Part shown: piece by piece, positions 14,178-23,910 of the stretch
Numbering within the stretch: the stretch's first letter is position 1
Layout: every line of letters starts with the position of its first letter
Source of the DNA: Lachnospiraceae bacterium
GTDB lineage: Bacteria > Bacillota > Clostridia > Lachnospirales > Lachnospiraceae
NCBI GenBank assembly: GCA_017553695.1
Contig: JAFZKG010000085.1
Span: 1 to 38,967 of the forward strand
Reading direction: 5' to 3'
DNA: 38,967 nucleotides
The notes under the pieces: model-generated
What the model was told of the DNA's origin: nothing
Databases searched by the model: none
What the model saw: only the letters and a program-made list of their open reading frames with translations
Position numbers and translations under genes: made by a program

Positions 14178-15902
14178 TCAAATAATATCTACGATCTTTG
14201 CCTGCAGTGATTTTCTGCCATGGAATTCATTCAGATCCGGAAAATAGAAAACTGTGACCGGCGTATCTTTTTCCATAATATGATTCAGTTCATCTGACTT
14301 ACGCGCGATCTTTTCTCTTGGACCGAATTGAACTGCTTCGATCTGATATCCTTCCTCATCTTCCAGAAGGAGTTTCAGGACGTTTTGATTTTTTCCAAGA
14401 AGGAGTATGCTTCTCATCCGCACATTCCTGCGTGCAAACAGCGGCCGTTCATTTTTAAGACCGAATGGTCCCAGTAATTTCAGTTCTTCGACAAACGACT
14501 CCGTAATGTATTTGAACGGGAGTTCCATGTCTACCCAGACTTTTTCTGTCAGTTCTTCATCCGAAAGAAAGCAATCCTCATTCAGCTTTTTGCTCAGAGT
14601 ATCCGGAAACACCCCCTCTTTTAAAGAAAAGCCGACTGCTTTTTTATGACCACCATATTTCTGGAACAGTTCTGCGTGCTTTTTCAGCTCTCCGATCAGA
14701 TCATAAGCTTCCACGGAACGTCCGGAACCTTTCAGCCCAACATCGGAATTCGTGATGACCAATGACGGTCTGGAATAAATATCCTTCAGCCTTCCGGCAA
14801 TGATACCTGCCACACTCTCGTGTGCGGAGGGAAGATAGACGACCAGTACCTTCGGTACACCGCCTTCTTCTGCAATATACTGACAGATGATGTTTTCTGC
14901 TTCATCTGTCTGACTGACCGTCAGTTCTTTTCGCTCATCATTCAGGTCTGACAGCGCTTTTGCTTTTTCATGTGCCCTTACACTGTCGGTTTCCTCCAAC
15001 AGATCATAGGCGATCTTTGCATTACTCAGTCTTCCGGCAGAATTCAGGCATGGTCCGATAATAAAACCAATATAGTATTCATTGATATCTTCCGGGCTGG
15101 CGCACCGCTCTTCCAGGATCGCACGCAGTCCCTTGTTTTCTGTTTTTCGCAGACGTTTGATCCCCTCCTTTGCCAGGATGCGGTTTTCACCGGTCAGCGG
15201 GACCAGGTCTGCAACCGTTGCCATTCCGGCATACTGAAGAAGATCATCCAGCATTGCACGGGCTTGAAGTGATTCATCGCCGTACAATAAGGCTTCTGCA
15301 ACTTTATAAGCCACACCGCCCCCACAAAGTTCTTTGAACGGATATGGACAGTCTTCCTGTTTTGGATCGATCACAATATCTGCCTCTACAAGCGGATATG
15401 GCACTTCATGGTGGTCGGTAACGATCACATCGATTCCTGATGTTTTTGCTTCATGGACGGCGTCATGTGCTGATACGCCATTATCGCAGGTTATGATCAG
15501 CCCGATCCGGTCAGCGGATGCTTCGCGGATCATCTGACAGTTCATCCCATATCCTTCCAGGATACGGTCAGGAAGACGGACGTCGACCAGTCCGCCTAAA
15601 TAGGCAATCGTATGTTTTAAAATGTAACTGGAACAAATGCCATCGACGTCATAGTCTCCGATCACGCGTATCTTTTTCCCGTCCTTGATCGCGTCCTTGA
15701 TCATGGATACGGCTTCTTTGACACCTTTTAACTGAAACGGATCATGACAATCTGTAAGATCTCCATTCAGGTATTGCCGGATTTCCTCATCAGAACAAAT
15801 GTCACGGTTCCTGAGGATCCGTGCCGTCATTGGAGAGATATGATATTTTGCTGCAATTTCCGCAAAATCTGCTTTTTTGCAGTAAAGATAATATTTTCCC
15901 AT
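14178..15902 (-). CDS. recJ: Single-stranded-DNA-specific exonuclease RecJ
   Basis: RecJ degrades single-stranded DNA 5' to 3' in recombination and mismatch/base-excision repair. The DHH-phosphoesterase motifs are clear: VIGDYDVDGICSSY (motif I), ITCDNGVSAH, VTDHHEVPYP (motif III) and the DHHA1 region with GRLSNAK and KGSGRS. A C-terminal OB-like part follows. Length is about 574 residues, normal for Firmicutes. I chose the second ATG (15900-15902) because TAGGA lies six bases upstream; the first would overlap the antiporter gene. It is the last gene of the secDF-antiporter-recJ run. Confidence 0.95.
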   Translation of the reverse strand: MGKYYLYCKKADFAEIAAKYHISPMTARILRNRDICSDEEIRQYLNGDLTDCHDPFQLKGVKEAVSMIKDAIKDGKKIRVIGDYDVDGICSSYILKHTIAYLGGLVDVRLPDRILEGYGMNCQMIREASADRIGLIITCDNGVSAHDAVHEAKTSGIDVIVTDHHEVPYPLVEADIVIDPKQEDCPYPFKELCGGGVAYKVAEALLYGDESLQARAMLDDLLQYAGMATVADLVPLTGENRILAKEGIKRLRKTENKGLRAILEERCASPEDINEYYIGFIIGPCLNSAGRLSNAKIAYDLLEETDSVRAHEKAKALSDLNDERKELTVSQTDEAENIICQYIAEEGGVPKVLVVYLPSAHESVAGIIAGRLKDIYSRPSLVITNSDVGLKGSGRSVEAYDLIGELKKHAELFQKYGGHKKAVGFSLKEGVFPDTLSKKLNEDCFLSDEELTEKVWVDMELPFKYITESFVEELKLLGPFGLKNERPLFARRNVRMRSILLLGKNQNVLKLLLEDEEGYQIEAVQFGPREKIARKSDELNHIMEKDTPVTVFYFPDLNEFHGRKSLQAKIVDII

Positions 15903-15915
15903 ATGATTTCCTATC

Positions 15916-16875
15916 CTAGCCGGCAAACTGGAATGTCACGTAAGCTGCGTAAACCACCAGCAGGATAATACCTTGTATGCGGTTCAGTTTTCCCCGGATC
16001 AGTGCCGGGACGGTCACAAAGACCATACCCAGGAACATAAGCGGAAGGTCAATCACAAATGATGCATTGTGTCCAAGGAAAAGTTTTTCCACCGGTATGG
16101 AAAAAGGCCGGATCGTAATGGACAGACCGCAGACCAGGACTAAATTAAATAAGTTTGCTCCGACAATATTCCCGAGAGACAGGGCTCCGTGCCCTTTCGC
16201 CAGTGAAACGATCGCTGTAACAAGTTCCGGGAGCGATGTCCCCAGTGCCACAAAAGTCAGCGCGATCACGGAATCCGGAACGCCGATCATTTCCGCGAGT
16301 TTTGTGCCGTTATTTACCAATAGTCTGGCACCGACTGCGATCAAGGCTGCGCCGAGGATCAGGAACAGGATCTCCCGCCATAACGGCCATTCCTTGCGGT
16401 CCGAAGTCATTGTCTGATCCGGGTTCTGGAAGCCCTGGCGCACCGTAACGATCATAAAGAGTACAAAAAGCAGGAGCAGGACGATCCCCGTCCATCTGGC
16501 AAAATAGCCAAAGACATATGCAACCACCATATAAAAGATGGCTGCGATCATGAAAAACAGCGTAGGCGTAAAAAGAGACTTTTTATCCACCGGAGCCGGA
16601 CAGATCGCAAGTGCGATCGCAAGGATCAGTGCAGTATTACAGATCACGGAACCGATCGCATTTCCATAGGACATATCGCCTAATCCCTGCGCCGCACTGG
16701 TTGCAGAAACCATGACCTCAGGGAGCGTCGTTCCGATCGAAACCACTGTCGCACCGACAATGATTTCAGGAATCTTGAAACGATACGCAAGCCCTGAAGC
16801 GCCGTCTACAAACCAGTCGCCTCCGAAGATCAGACAGGCGAGCCCTAATAAGAATAGTACGATTGCAAGGATCAT
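15916..16875 (-). CDS. Calcium/sodium (CaCA family) antiporter, YrbG-like
   Basis: A cation/Ca2+ exchanger of 319 residues with about ten membrane helices. The two inverted alpha-repeats are visible. The first contains VSIGTTLPEVMVSATS and GNAIGSVICN; the second contains VALGTSLPELVTAIVS and GNIVGANLFNL, with the ion-binding Glu of each repeat. The ATG lies three bases after the secDF stop with no Shine-Dalgarno of its own, so translation is probably coupled to secDF. The transported ion cannot be settled from sequence. Confidence 0.92.
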   Translation of the reverse strand: MILAIVLFLLGLACLIFGGDWFVDGASGLAYRFKIPEIIVGATVVSIGTTLPEVMVSATSAAQGLGDMSYGNAIGSVICNTALILAIALAICPAPVDKKSLFTPTLFFMIAAIFYMVVAYVFGYFARWTGIVLLLLFVLFMIVTVRQGFQNPDQTMTSDRKEWPLWREILFLILGAALIAVGARLLVNNGTKLAEMIGVPDSVIALTFVALGTSLPELVTAIVSLAKGHGALSLGNIVGANLFNLVLVCGLSITIRPFSIPVEKLFLGHNASFVIDLPLMFLGMVFVTVPALIRGKLNRIQGIILLVVYAAYVTFQFAG

Positions 16876-16878
16876 CGC

Positions 16879-19230
16879 TTACTGTTTACGTTTTTTCTTT
16901 TTCTTCCTGTTCGGATTTGCCGTGATCTTTTTGACCTCGGTCTCTGAATCTTCCACATTTTCTGTGACTTCTTCTGCCGCACCCTCAGCAACAGCTGTCA
17001 CTTCTTTGATACCGGTATACTTTGCCGCACGTGCAGCTGCCTGTGCATCATAACGCTCATTTTTCTTCGTCATGATGTAGTACAATGCGCCCGAGATAAA
17101 GATGGACGAGAATGCTCCGGCAACAATGCCGACTGCCAGCGGCATTGCAAATGCACGCATGGATTCCACTCCCAGGATGTAAAGGAACAGCACCATGACA
17201 AACGTGGTCGCCGAAGTAAAGATACTTCTGGAAAGTGTCTGTTGGATGCTGGAGTTGACCACTTGTTTAAGATCGTAATTAATCTCCTGATTCTTCATGT
17301 TCTCCCTGATCCGGTCGAAAATGACAATCGTTGCATTGATCGAATAACCGACAATGGTCAGGATACAGGCAATGAAGGAGTTTCCGACTGAAAGACGGAA
17401 TATCGCGAAGAATGTCATAACGATGAATACATCGTGAATCAGGGCGATCACAGATGAGATTGCAAATTTAAATTTACGGAACCGGATCCAGATGTACAGC
17501 AGCATGCAGACAGCCGCGATCAGCAGGGAAATATAGGCATCTCTAAGAAGCTCCTTACTGACGGATGAGCTGATATAGGTTGTCTCAAAACTTTCCGAAT
17601 CAGCGCCATATTTTTCAACCAGCATATCCTGCATCTCCTGACGGAGCGATGCCTCTATATCCTGTGTCTTGATCACATACTGCGTGGTGCCTGTGACTTT
17701 CTGACCCTCAATATCGGAATTCCCGATGATATCCGCAATATCTGCTTTGATCGTATTGTTAAATTCATCGATCGGGTAATCTTTATCAAATTCGACCTGT
17801 GTGGAAACACCGCCGATGAATTCAATATTGAAGTTGAATGCGCGTTTTCCGCGCGCACTGTTTGCAATTACCGTAACTATGCCGACTACGATGATGACGC
17901 CAGCAATAATGAACCAGATGGCCTTCTTGCCGACAAAGTCGAAGGCTTTCTTCTTTGCACCGCCAACTTTTGCATAGAACTTTGCATCCTGAAGTCCCAT
18001 AGCATACAGACAGTAGACAAGCAGTCTGGAAACCAAAAGGGATGTGATGACACTCATGACGATACCGATTGCCAGTGTCATGCCGAAACCTTTCACAGAG
18101 CCGGAACCAAAGATGAGAAGCACGATCGCAACGATCAGTGTGGTGATATTACCATCCAGGATGGCGGATGTAGAGCGCTTAAATCCGAAGCGGATCGCTT
18201 CATGGGCACTTCTGCCCGCCTCAAGTTCTTCTTTAATGCGGGCGTTGATGATGACGTTTCCGTCAACAGCCATACCGATGGAAAGGATAATACCTGCAAT
18301 ACCGGAGATGGTCAGTGTCAGGTCAAATGCATTCAGCAGCAAAAGGATTGCTGCGGTATAAAACACCATGGAAATTGCTGCGGCAAGACCAGGGACACGG
18401 TAGAAAATGATCATGAAGATCATGATCAGAATGATGCCGATCGCACCGGCAATCAAAGATGTGGATACCGCATTATCGCCCAGCTTCGCGCTGACGACCT
18501 TGGAAGAGATCTCCTGTAATTCCAGGTTCAGGGAACCGATACGAATGGTCGATGCAAGTTTTTCGGCTGCTTCGTAGGATCCCATATGTTCGATCACGCA
18601 GTTTCCGCCAGTGATCACGCTCTGTACGGTTGGAGCGGATACGATCTCGCCATCATAGTAGATGTAAATTACATCGCCGACATGTTTCTCAGTGGCTTCC
18701 GCAAACTTTTCTGCCCCTTCATCACCGAGCTGCAACTGGACCACAAAGTCGGAACTGCCGGTCGTCTGATCAGACTGAGTGCCTGCCTGGGCATCTACCA
18801 CATCGGCACCTGTCACCCATACGGTCGGATTATCATAGTTCACCGTGCCGTCTTCATTTTTATCTTCAAAGGTAATGAATTGCAGAGAACCTGGTCTTCC
18901 CAGTTCTTCGATCACAGTCTGTGTATCATAAACACCCGGTATCTCAACAGTAATACGGTCTGCTCCTTCCTGATAGACCGTCGCATCTGCACTATACTCT
19001 GCAACACGCAGCTGCAGTTTATAGATGGTATCATCCATATCTGTCTGGGTGAATTCTTTATCCTGCACCTGGTATGTAATGCTGACACCGCCTCTCAGGT
19101 CAAGCCCAAGTGTAATATTCTTAGCCGCGCCAATGGATTTATTTCCAAAGCCAAATGCGGAAATAAAGCAGCAAAGCAGGATCACAACTATGGAGATTAC
19201 AAAAAACAATATTCCCTTTTTCTTATTCAT
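16879..19230 (-). CDS. secDF: SecDF fused protein-export membrane protein
   Basis: SecDF uses the proton gradient to help SecYEG/SecA complete protein export. This gene fuses SecD (about residues 1-410, with ITLGLDLRGG and the GSLNLELQEI/SIGMAVDGNVIINARI regions) and SecF (about 430-745, with FNFNIEFIGG and GYSINATIVIFDRIREN). Length is about 783 residues, with two sets of six membrane helices. The C-terminal tail ends in a very basic NRKKKKKRKQ. The second of two adjacent ATGs gives five bases to GAGAGAGG and was chosen (the first is at 19231-19233). It heads the run with the antiporter and recJ. Confidence 0.95.
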   Translation of the reverse strand: MNKKKGILFFVISIVVILLCCFISAFGFGNKSIGAAKNITLGLDLRGGVSITYQVQDKEFTQTDMDDTIYKLQLRVAEYSADATVYQEGADRITVEIPGVYDTQTVIEELGRPGSLQFITFEDKNEDGTVNYDNPTVWVTGADVVDAQAGTQSDQTTGSSDFVVQLQLGDEGAEKFAEATEKHVGDVIYIYYDGEIVSAPTVQSVITGGNCVIEHMGSYEAAEKLASTIRIGSLNLELQEISSKVVSAKLGDNAVSTSLIAGAIGIILIMIFMIIFYRVPGLAAAISMVFYTAAILLLLNAFDLTLTISGIAGIILSIGMAVDGNVIINARIKEELEAGRSAHEAIRFGFKRSTSAILDGNITTLIVAIVLLIFGSGSVKGFGMTLAIGIVMSVITSLLVSRLLVYCLYAMGLQDAKFYAKVGGAKKKAFDFVGKKAIWFIIAGVIIVVGIVTVIANSARGKRAFNFNIEFIGGVSTQVEFDKDYPIDEFNNTIKADIADIIGNSDIEGQKVTGTTQYVIKTQDIEASLRQEMQDMLVEKYGADSESFETTYISSSVSKELLRDAYISLLIAAVCMLLYIWIRFRKFKFAISSVIALIHDVFIVMTFFAIFRLSVGNSFIACILTIVGYSINATIVIFDRIRENMKNQEINYDLKQVVNSSIQQTLSRSIFTSATTFVMVLFLYILGVESMRAFAMPLAVGIVAGAFSSIFISGALYYIMTKKNERYDAQAAARAAKYTGIKEVTAVAEGAAEEVTENVEDSETEVKKITANPNRKKKKKRKQ

Positions 19231-19292
19231 CATTACCTCTCTCTGACGGTTCTCTTTATTTATTAATTAATCTTATGTATACACAACCGCCA

Positions 19293-19321
19293 ATTTTAGC
19301 ACAGCCCCTCTATAAAGTCTA
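19293..19321 (-). promoter_or_regulatory. Promoter of secDF
   Basis: On the minus strand, TAGACT (19316-19321) and TAAAAT (19293-19298) are spaced 17 bases, with a TGn extended -10 (TGTGC before TAAAAT). It lies between the pheT stop and secDF. Confidence 0.6.
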
Positions 19322-19330
19322 CAGCCTGTT

Positions 19331-21754
19331 TCAGGATCTGAGCTCTATATTCTTTTCTTTCAATTTCTCGATGATCTTGTCAATAACCGGATTGACGTCT
19401 TTATCTTCCAATGTACGGTCTTTTGCCCGGAAGACCAGGTTATATGCCAGGCTCTTCTTGTTTTCACCGATCCGCTCGCCCTCATACACATCAAACAGGC
19501 TGTAACTCTCGATCAGTTTGCCTCCGCATTTTGCAATGACATTCTCGATTTCACCTGCCGGAATGCTCTTGTCCATGACCATGGAAAGGTCTCGTGTGAC
19601 GGCCGGATATTTCGGAATTTCTTTGTATTTCTTATCGAAGTTTGCGTATTCATAAAGTGCCTGTGCGTCGACCTGAGCCACATAAGCCTTGCCGTTGATT
19701 CCATATGTCTTGGATACCTGCGGATGGACTTCGCCCAGATAGCCTATCTGCTCTCTGCCTCCCTTGATCATGACTTTTGCCTGACGTCCCGGATGCAGGA
19801 ACGCAATGCTTCCGTCCGCAACATAATCTCTTGACATCTTCAGACCAAGGCGAGTCAGGACTTCTTCCATCGTGCCTTTCAGATCGAAGAAATCGCCGTC
19901 TCCGTAGAAGCCAAAGCAAAGTGTCATCCGTTCATCCGGAAGTTCTGTCAGCGGAAGGGCCTTCGGAAGGTAGATATTGGAAAGCTCATATAAAGCAGCT
20001 GTTTTGTTCCTGCGGTTGTAGTTGATCGCAAGACTGGTCAGCATACCGTTTATCAGGGATGTCCGCATGATACTGTAGTCTTCTCCAAGCGGATTGGAGA
20101 TCGTGATGGCGTTCCGGTGCGGATCATCAGCTACCAGATGGAGTTTGTCAAAGACTTTTGGACTTTCGAACGAGAATGTCATAGCCTCGGAATATCCATA
20201 TGCTCGCATGGTCTCACGGATCTTATTCTGTACGACAAATCCGCGTGTAAGTCTTCCGCTCATTTCCTCGGAATCCGGGAGCGTGGACGGGATGTTGTCA
20301 TAGCCGTAGAATCTTGCAACTTCTTCTGCGATGTCTGCTCCGCGGAGCAGGTCCTGTCGGAAGGTCGGGATCGTAAGCATCCTGGTTGACGGATCATATT
20401 TGATCTCCAGCGGCGGGAAGAAGGATAACTGCGTTTCTTCGTCGATATCCGTTCCAAGATACGCATTGATACGCTCCGGATCGAAGAGGATCTGTTTTTC
20501 CTCTACCGGATCCGGATAAATGTCTATCGTGCCTCCGACAACATCTCCGGCATCCAGTTCTTCAATCAACTGGCAGGCGCGGATCAATGCCGGAAGCGCG
20601 TTGTTCGGATCCAGCCCTTTTTCATATTTACCGGATGCGTCTGTACGCATGCCGAGGCGCTTTGCGGACAGACGATTGTTCGTTCCATCGAAGCAGGCAC
20701 TTTCAAACACCAGTGTCTGAACATCATCTGTGATCTTGGAGTCTTCACCGCCCATGATGCCGGCAATACCGATCGGACGCTCCGCATCATTGATCATTAA
20801 GATATCTTTATCCAGTTTGCGTTCCTGTCCATCCAGTGTGACGAACAGATCGCCGTCGTTGGCTCTTTTTACGATGATCTTATGTCCATGGATCGTGTCA
20901 TAATCGAATGCATGCATCGGCTGGCCAAACTCTTCCATGACGTAGTTTGTAATATCAACGACGTTGTTGATCGGACGGATGCCGTTACTTGCAAGGCGTC
21001 TCTGCAGCCACATCGGAGACGGTGCAAGACGTATGTTCTTAACCATCATACAGGTATAGCGTGGGCAGAGATCCGGATCTTCCACTTCCACTTCCAGATA
21101 GTCGTGAATGTCTTCGATTGTTTTTTCAATCTTTGGTTCAATGCCGTGGAATGGCAGACGGAAGGTCGCTGCTGCTTCACGGGCAATGCCCAGTACGCTG
21201 TAGCAGTCCACGCGGTTGGATGTGATCTCAAATTCGTAATTGGCGTCATGAAGCCCAAGGTATTCGATCGCATCTGCTCCAATTTCCGCGTCATCCGGCA
21301 AAATATAAATGCCGTTTTCTGCTGCGTCCGGATACATTTCTCTGGTTGATCCCAGCTCTTCAATGGAGCACATCATGCCATAGGAATCGATGCCCCGCAG
21401 TTTACCGGCTTTGATCGTGATGCCGCCTTCGGTCATCTTGCCGTCATGTCCGCCGGCAACTTTGCCTCCATCCTTAACGACCGGAATTTTGGCGCCTTCG
21501 AACACGTTTGACGCGCCAGTCACGATCTGTACGTTTTCGTCGCCCAGATTGACCTGGCAGATAAGCAGTTTGTCTGCGTCCGGATGTTTTTCTATTTTAT
21601 CGATCTGCCCGATCACAATCTTGTCCAGATCTTTATCGAATTGCGTGAATCCCTCTACTTTTGTTCCGGAGAGCGTCATGGCATCCCGAAACTCCTGATA
21701 ACCGGCTGTAAGGTCCGGTACATATGCTTTGATCCATGATAATGATGCATTCAT
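19331..21754 (-). CDS. pheT: Phenylalanine-tRNA ligase beta subunit
   Basis: Beta subunit of the alpha2-beta2 enzyme that charges tRNA-Phe. At 807 residues it is the usual bacterial length. The N-terminal tRNA-binding OB fold is seen (about 40-150, IGQIDKIEKHPDADKLLICQV), followed by B3/B4 editing-region sequence with MVKNIRLAPSPMWLQ and GIRPINNVVDITNYVM. B5 comes next, then the C-terminal ferredoxin-fold anticodon domain (YPAVTRDLSMVMD). AAAGGAG sits nine bases before the ATG. It starts 17 bases after pheS. Confidence 0.97.
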   Translation of the reverse strand: MNASLSWIKAYVPDLTAGYQEFRDAMTLSGTKVEGFTQFDKDLDKIVIGQIDKIEKHPDADKLLICQVNLGDENVQIVTGASNVFEGAKIPVVKDGGKVAGGHDGKMTEGGITIKAGKLRGIDSYGMMCSIEELGSTREMYPDAAENGIYILPDDAEIGADAIEYLGLHDANYEFEITSNRVDCYSVLGIAREAAATFRLPFHGIEPKIEKTIEDIHDYLEVEVEDPDLCPRYTCMMVKNIRLAPSPMWLQRRLASNGIRPINNVVDITNYVMEEFGQPMHAFDYDTIHGHKIIVKRANDGDLFVTLDGQERKLDKDILMINDAERPIGIAGIMGGEDSKITDDVQTLVFESACFDGTNNRLSAKRLGMRTDASGKYEKGLDPNNALPALIRACQLIEELDAGDVVGGTIDIYPDPVEEKQILFDPERINAYLGTDIDEETQLSFFPPLEIKYDPSTRMLTIPTFRQDLLRGADIAEEVARFYGYDNIPSTLPDSEEMSGRLTRGFVVQNKIRETMRAYGYSEAMTFSFESPKVFDKLHLVADDPHRNAITISNPLGEDYSIMRTSLINGMLTSLAINYNRRNKTAALYELSNIYLPKALPLTELPDERMTLCFGFYGDGDFFDLKGTMEEVLTRLGLKMSRDYVADGSIAFLHPGRQAKVMIKGGREQIGYLGEVHPQVSKTYGINGKAYVAQVDAQALYEYANFDKKYKEIPKYPAVTRDLSMVMDKSIPAGEIENVIAKCGGKLIESYSLFDVYEGERIGENKKSLAYNLVFRAKDRTLEDKDVNPVIDKIIEKLKEKNIELRS

Positions 21755-21771
21755 TGTTTCTCTCTCCTTTC

Positions 21772-22791
21772 TCAGAACTGTTTCAGGAACCGGCTGTCGT
21801 TTTCATATAAAAGGCGCATGTCGTCGATCTCACACTTTAAGAGTGTCAGCCGCTCCAGGCCCATGCCAAACGCAAATCCGGAATACTCATTCGGATCGAT
21901 CCCGACCATTTCGAGCACGTGCGGATGCACCATGCCGCAACCCAGGATCTCGATCCATCCTTCGCCCTTGCAGAACCGGCATCCCTTGCCGCCGCATTTG
22001 AAGCAGGACACATCTACTTCCGCACTTGGTTCGGTAAATGGGAAGTGATGCGGGCGGAACTTGGTCCGGGTATCCGGGCCGAAGAACCGTTTTGCAAATT
22101 CATCCAGTGTTCCCTTCAGATCGGCAAATGTGATGCCTTTGTCCACGACCAGACCTTCGATCTGATGGAAGCATGGGGAATGCGTTGCATCCACTTCATC
22201 CGCACGGAACACTCTACCCGGTGCGATCATACGGATCGGCAACACGCCTTTTTCCATCTGATGTATCTGGACAGAGGACGTCTGGGTCCTGAGTAAGATA
22301 TCGTTGTTGATATAGAAGGTGTCCTGCTCATCCTTTGCCGGATGATTGGCAGGAATATTCAACGCTTCAAAGTTGTAGTAGTCATACTCCACTTCCGGAC
22401 CGGAAACCACTTCATAGCCCATACCGATGAAGATGTCTTCCACTTCACTAAGAATGAGGCTGCACGGATGCTCATGTCCCAGATCTTTTGCTTTTCCTGG
22501 CAGTGTAACGTCGATGACTTCGGTCTTTAAGCGCGCTTCCAAAATTGCGGATTCCAGCGAGGAGCGCATTTCTTCAAAGCAGTTTTCGATCTCGTTCCGG
22601 GTATCGTTTACCATCTGTCCGATCAAAGGACGTTCGGAAGCATCCACATCTTTCATGCCCTTCAGGACTTCCGTCATCTGCCCTTTCTTTCCCAGGTACG
22701 CGACCTTGAGTTCATTCAGACTTTCCATTGAGGAGACATTTTTTATTTTTTCAATGGCCTCTTGTCTGATCTTCGCGAGTTTTTCTTTCAT
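21772..22791 (-). CDS. pheS: Phenylalanine-tRNA ligase alpha subunit
   Basis: Catalytic alpha subunit of phenylalanyl-tRNA synthetase, 339 residues. It has an N-terminal coiled-coil arm (about 1-85) and then the class II catalytic core with FYINNDILLRTQTSSVQIHQ, the Cys-rich CFKCGGKGCRFCKGEG stretch typical of bacterial PheS, EILGCGMVHPHVL, and motif 3 GFAFGMGLERL. GAAGGG lies seven bases before the ATG. The upstream gap of only about 100 bases before the divergent YihY gene has no T-box leader, which is often found upstream of Firmicutes synthetase genes. Confidence 0.97.
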   Translation of the reverse strand: MKEKLAKIRQEAIEKIKNVSSMESLNELKVAYLGKKGQMTEVLKGMKDVDASERPLIGQMVNDTRNEIENCFEEMRSSLESAILEARLKTEVIDVTLPGKAKDLGHEHPCSLILSEVEDIFIGMGYEVVSGPEVEYDYYNFEALNIPANHPAKDEQDTFYINNDILLRTQTSSVQIHQMEKGVLPIRMIAPGRVFRADEVDATHSPCFHQIEGLVVDKGITFADLKGTLDEFAKRFFGPDTRTKFRPHHFPFTEPSAEVDVSCFKCGGKGCRFCKGEGWIEILGCGMVHPHVLEMVGIDPNEYSGFAFGMGLERLTLLKCEIDDMRLLYENDSRFLKQF

Positions 22792-22855
22792 ATCTTTTCC
22801 CTTCTATATCTAAAGTATCGCATAAACATACATAGTAATTTATAAGACAATTAAG

Positions 22856-22884
22856 TTGATTTTGCCACGAAAATTTACTATAAT
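22856..22884 (+). promoter_or_regulatory. Promoter of the YihY/BrkB gene, with the ATG at the expected transcription start
   Basis: TTGATT (22856-22861) and a perfect TATAAT (22879-22884) are spaced 17 bases. The predicted start falls on bases 22891-22892, and the ATG begins at 22892. Confidence 0.7.
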
Positions 22885-22891
22885 TTCAGCC

Positions 22892-23878
22892 ATGTTTACA
22901 AACGTTTATTTGTTCGTAAAGAGTTTTTTCAAGAAGATCGGCAAAGATCGGGTATATAATTATTCGGCGTCGTCGGCTTTCTTTATTATTTTATCAATTT
23001 TCCCGTTTTTGATCCTGACAGCAACACTGATCAAATATACACCTCTTACAGAGGAGTTTGTTCTTGCCCGTTTTGAGTTTCTGCTCCCGGATGCGATCTT
23101 TCCCCTGATCCGCCAGATCACGGAAGAAATCTTTAGCAGTACGTCCGGCACCACGCTGATCCTTGTATCCGCGCTCGGTGTTATCTGGTCCGCATCCAAG
23201 GGTGTCATGTCCATTATCCGGGGGATCAATGTCTGTTTTAATATCAATGATAAACGTAACTGGGTACGTCTTCGTCTTTTATCCTGCCTTTATACCGTCG
23301 TATTCATTGTCGCATTTGTCATCATTTTGATCCTATTGGTCTTTGGTTCGCTGCTGTATAATACTCTGTCCGGGTATCTTGTCACGATCAGCCGGTTCCT
23401 CAGCGTAGTCCTGTTCATCCTGCGGCGACGGGTGATCATTGCACTTGTTATTCTGACGTTTTTATTCATGCTGATCTACTCGCGTTTTCCTGCATCCAAG
23501 AATAAATACTTCCAGATGTTCCCTGGCGCAATTCTTGCTGCCGGTGCCTTCGTTGGTCTTTCAGAACTGCTCTCGGTATATGTGAAATACTCTCCAAGTT
23601 TTTCCTATACTTACGGTTCTCTGACAACTTTCATCCTGCTGATGCTGTATCTATATTTTGGCATGTATATCATATTCATCTGTGCGGAGATCAACTTCTA
23701 TTTCAAATCCTGGCTGCAGACGGAAGCTGCAAAAAGAAAACGGAGAAAGGCCATGAAATACGAGTCCTCTGTTGAACGGAAGCATGAAAAGTACGAGACC
23801 AAAAAACTCAGAAAAGAAGAGAAAGAAGAACTGAAACGGCTTCTGGGTGAAACCAAGGAATACCGCCATAGACAGTAA
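22892..23878 (+). CDS. YihY/BrkB family inner-membrane protein
   Basis: A membrane protein of 328 residues, with about six helices, of the YihY/UPF0761 family (once misnamed ribonuclease BN). Family features seen are NYSASSAFFIILSIFPFLIL near the start, VSALGVIWSASKGVMSIIRGIN, and the late YGSLTTFILLMLYLYFGMYI. The C-terminal 50 residues are very charged (Lys/Arg/Glu) and likely cytoplasmic. The ATG at 22892 is chosen because the family start matches it; it has no Shine-Dalgarno and lies seven bases after a TATAAT box, so a leaderless transcript is likely. A longer frame from 22856 would begin inside the promoter. Function is not known. Confidence 0.87.
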   Translation: MFTNVYLFVKSFFKKIGKDRVYNYSASSAFFIILSIFPFLILTATLIKYTPLTEEFVLARFEFLLPDAIFPLIRQITEEIFSSTSGTTLILVSALGVIWSASKGVMSIIRGINVCFNINDKRNWVRLRLLSCLYTVVFIVAFVIILILLVFGSLLYNTLSGYLVTISRFLSVVLFILRRRVIIALVILTFLFMLIYSRFPASKNKYFQMFPGAILAAGAFVGLSELLSVYVKYSPSFSYTYGSLTTFILLMLYLYFGMYIIFICAEINFYFKSWLQTEAAKRKRRKAMKYESSVERKHEKYETKKLRKEEKEELKRLLGETKEYRHRQ

Positions 23879-23910
23879 AAAGGACTGATCGTTGTCAGTC
23901 CTTTGTTTTT
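23877..23910. terminator. Bidirectional terminator shared by the YihY gene and the 6S-like RNA
   Basis: The AAAGGACTGA/TCAGTCCTTT stem is flanked by A5 (23877-23881, U-run on the minus strand) and T5 on the plus side (23906-23910). It ends the convergent YihY and 6S-like transcripts. Confidence 0.82.

Noticed and set aside
22792-22855. T-box leader upstream of pheS
   Set aside because: The gap is too short, and no T-box sequence, specifier stem or antiterminator is present.
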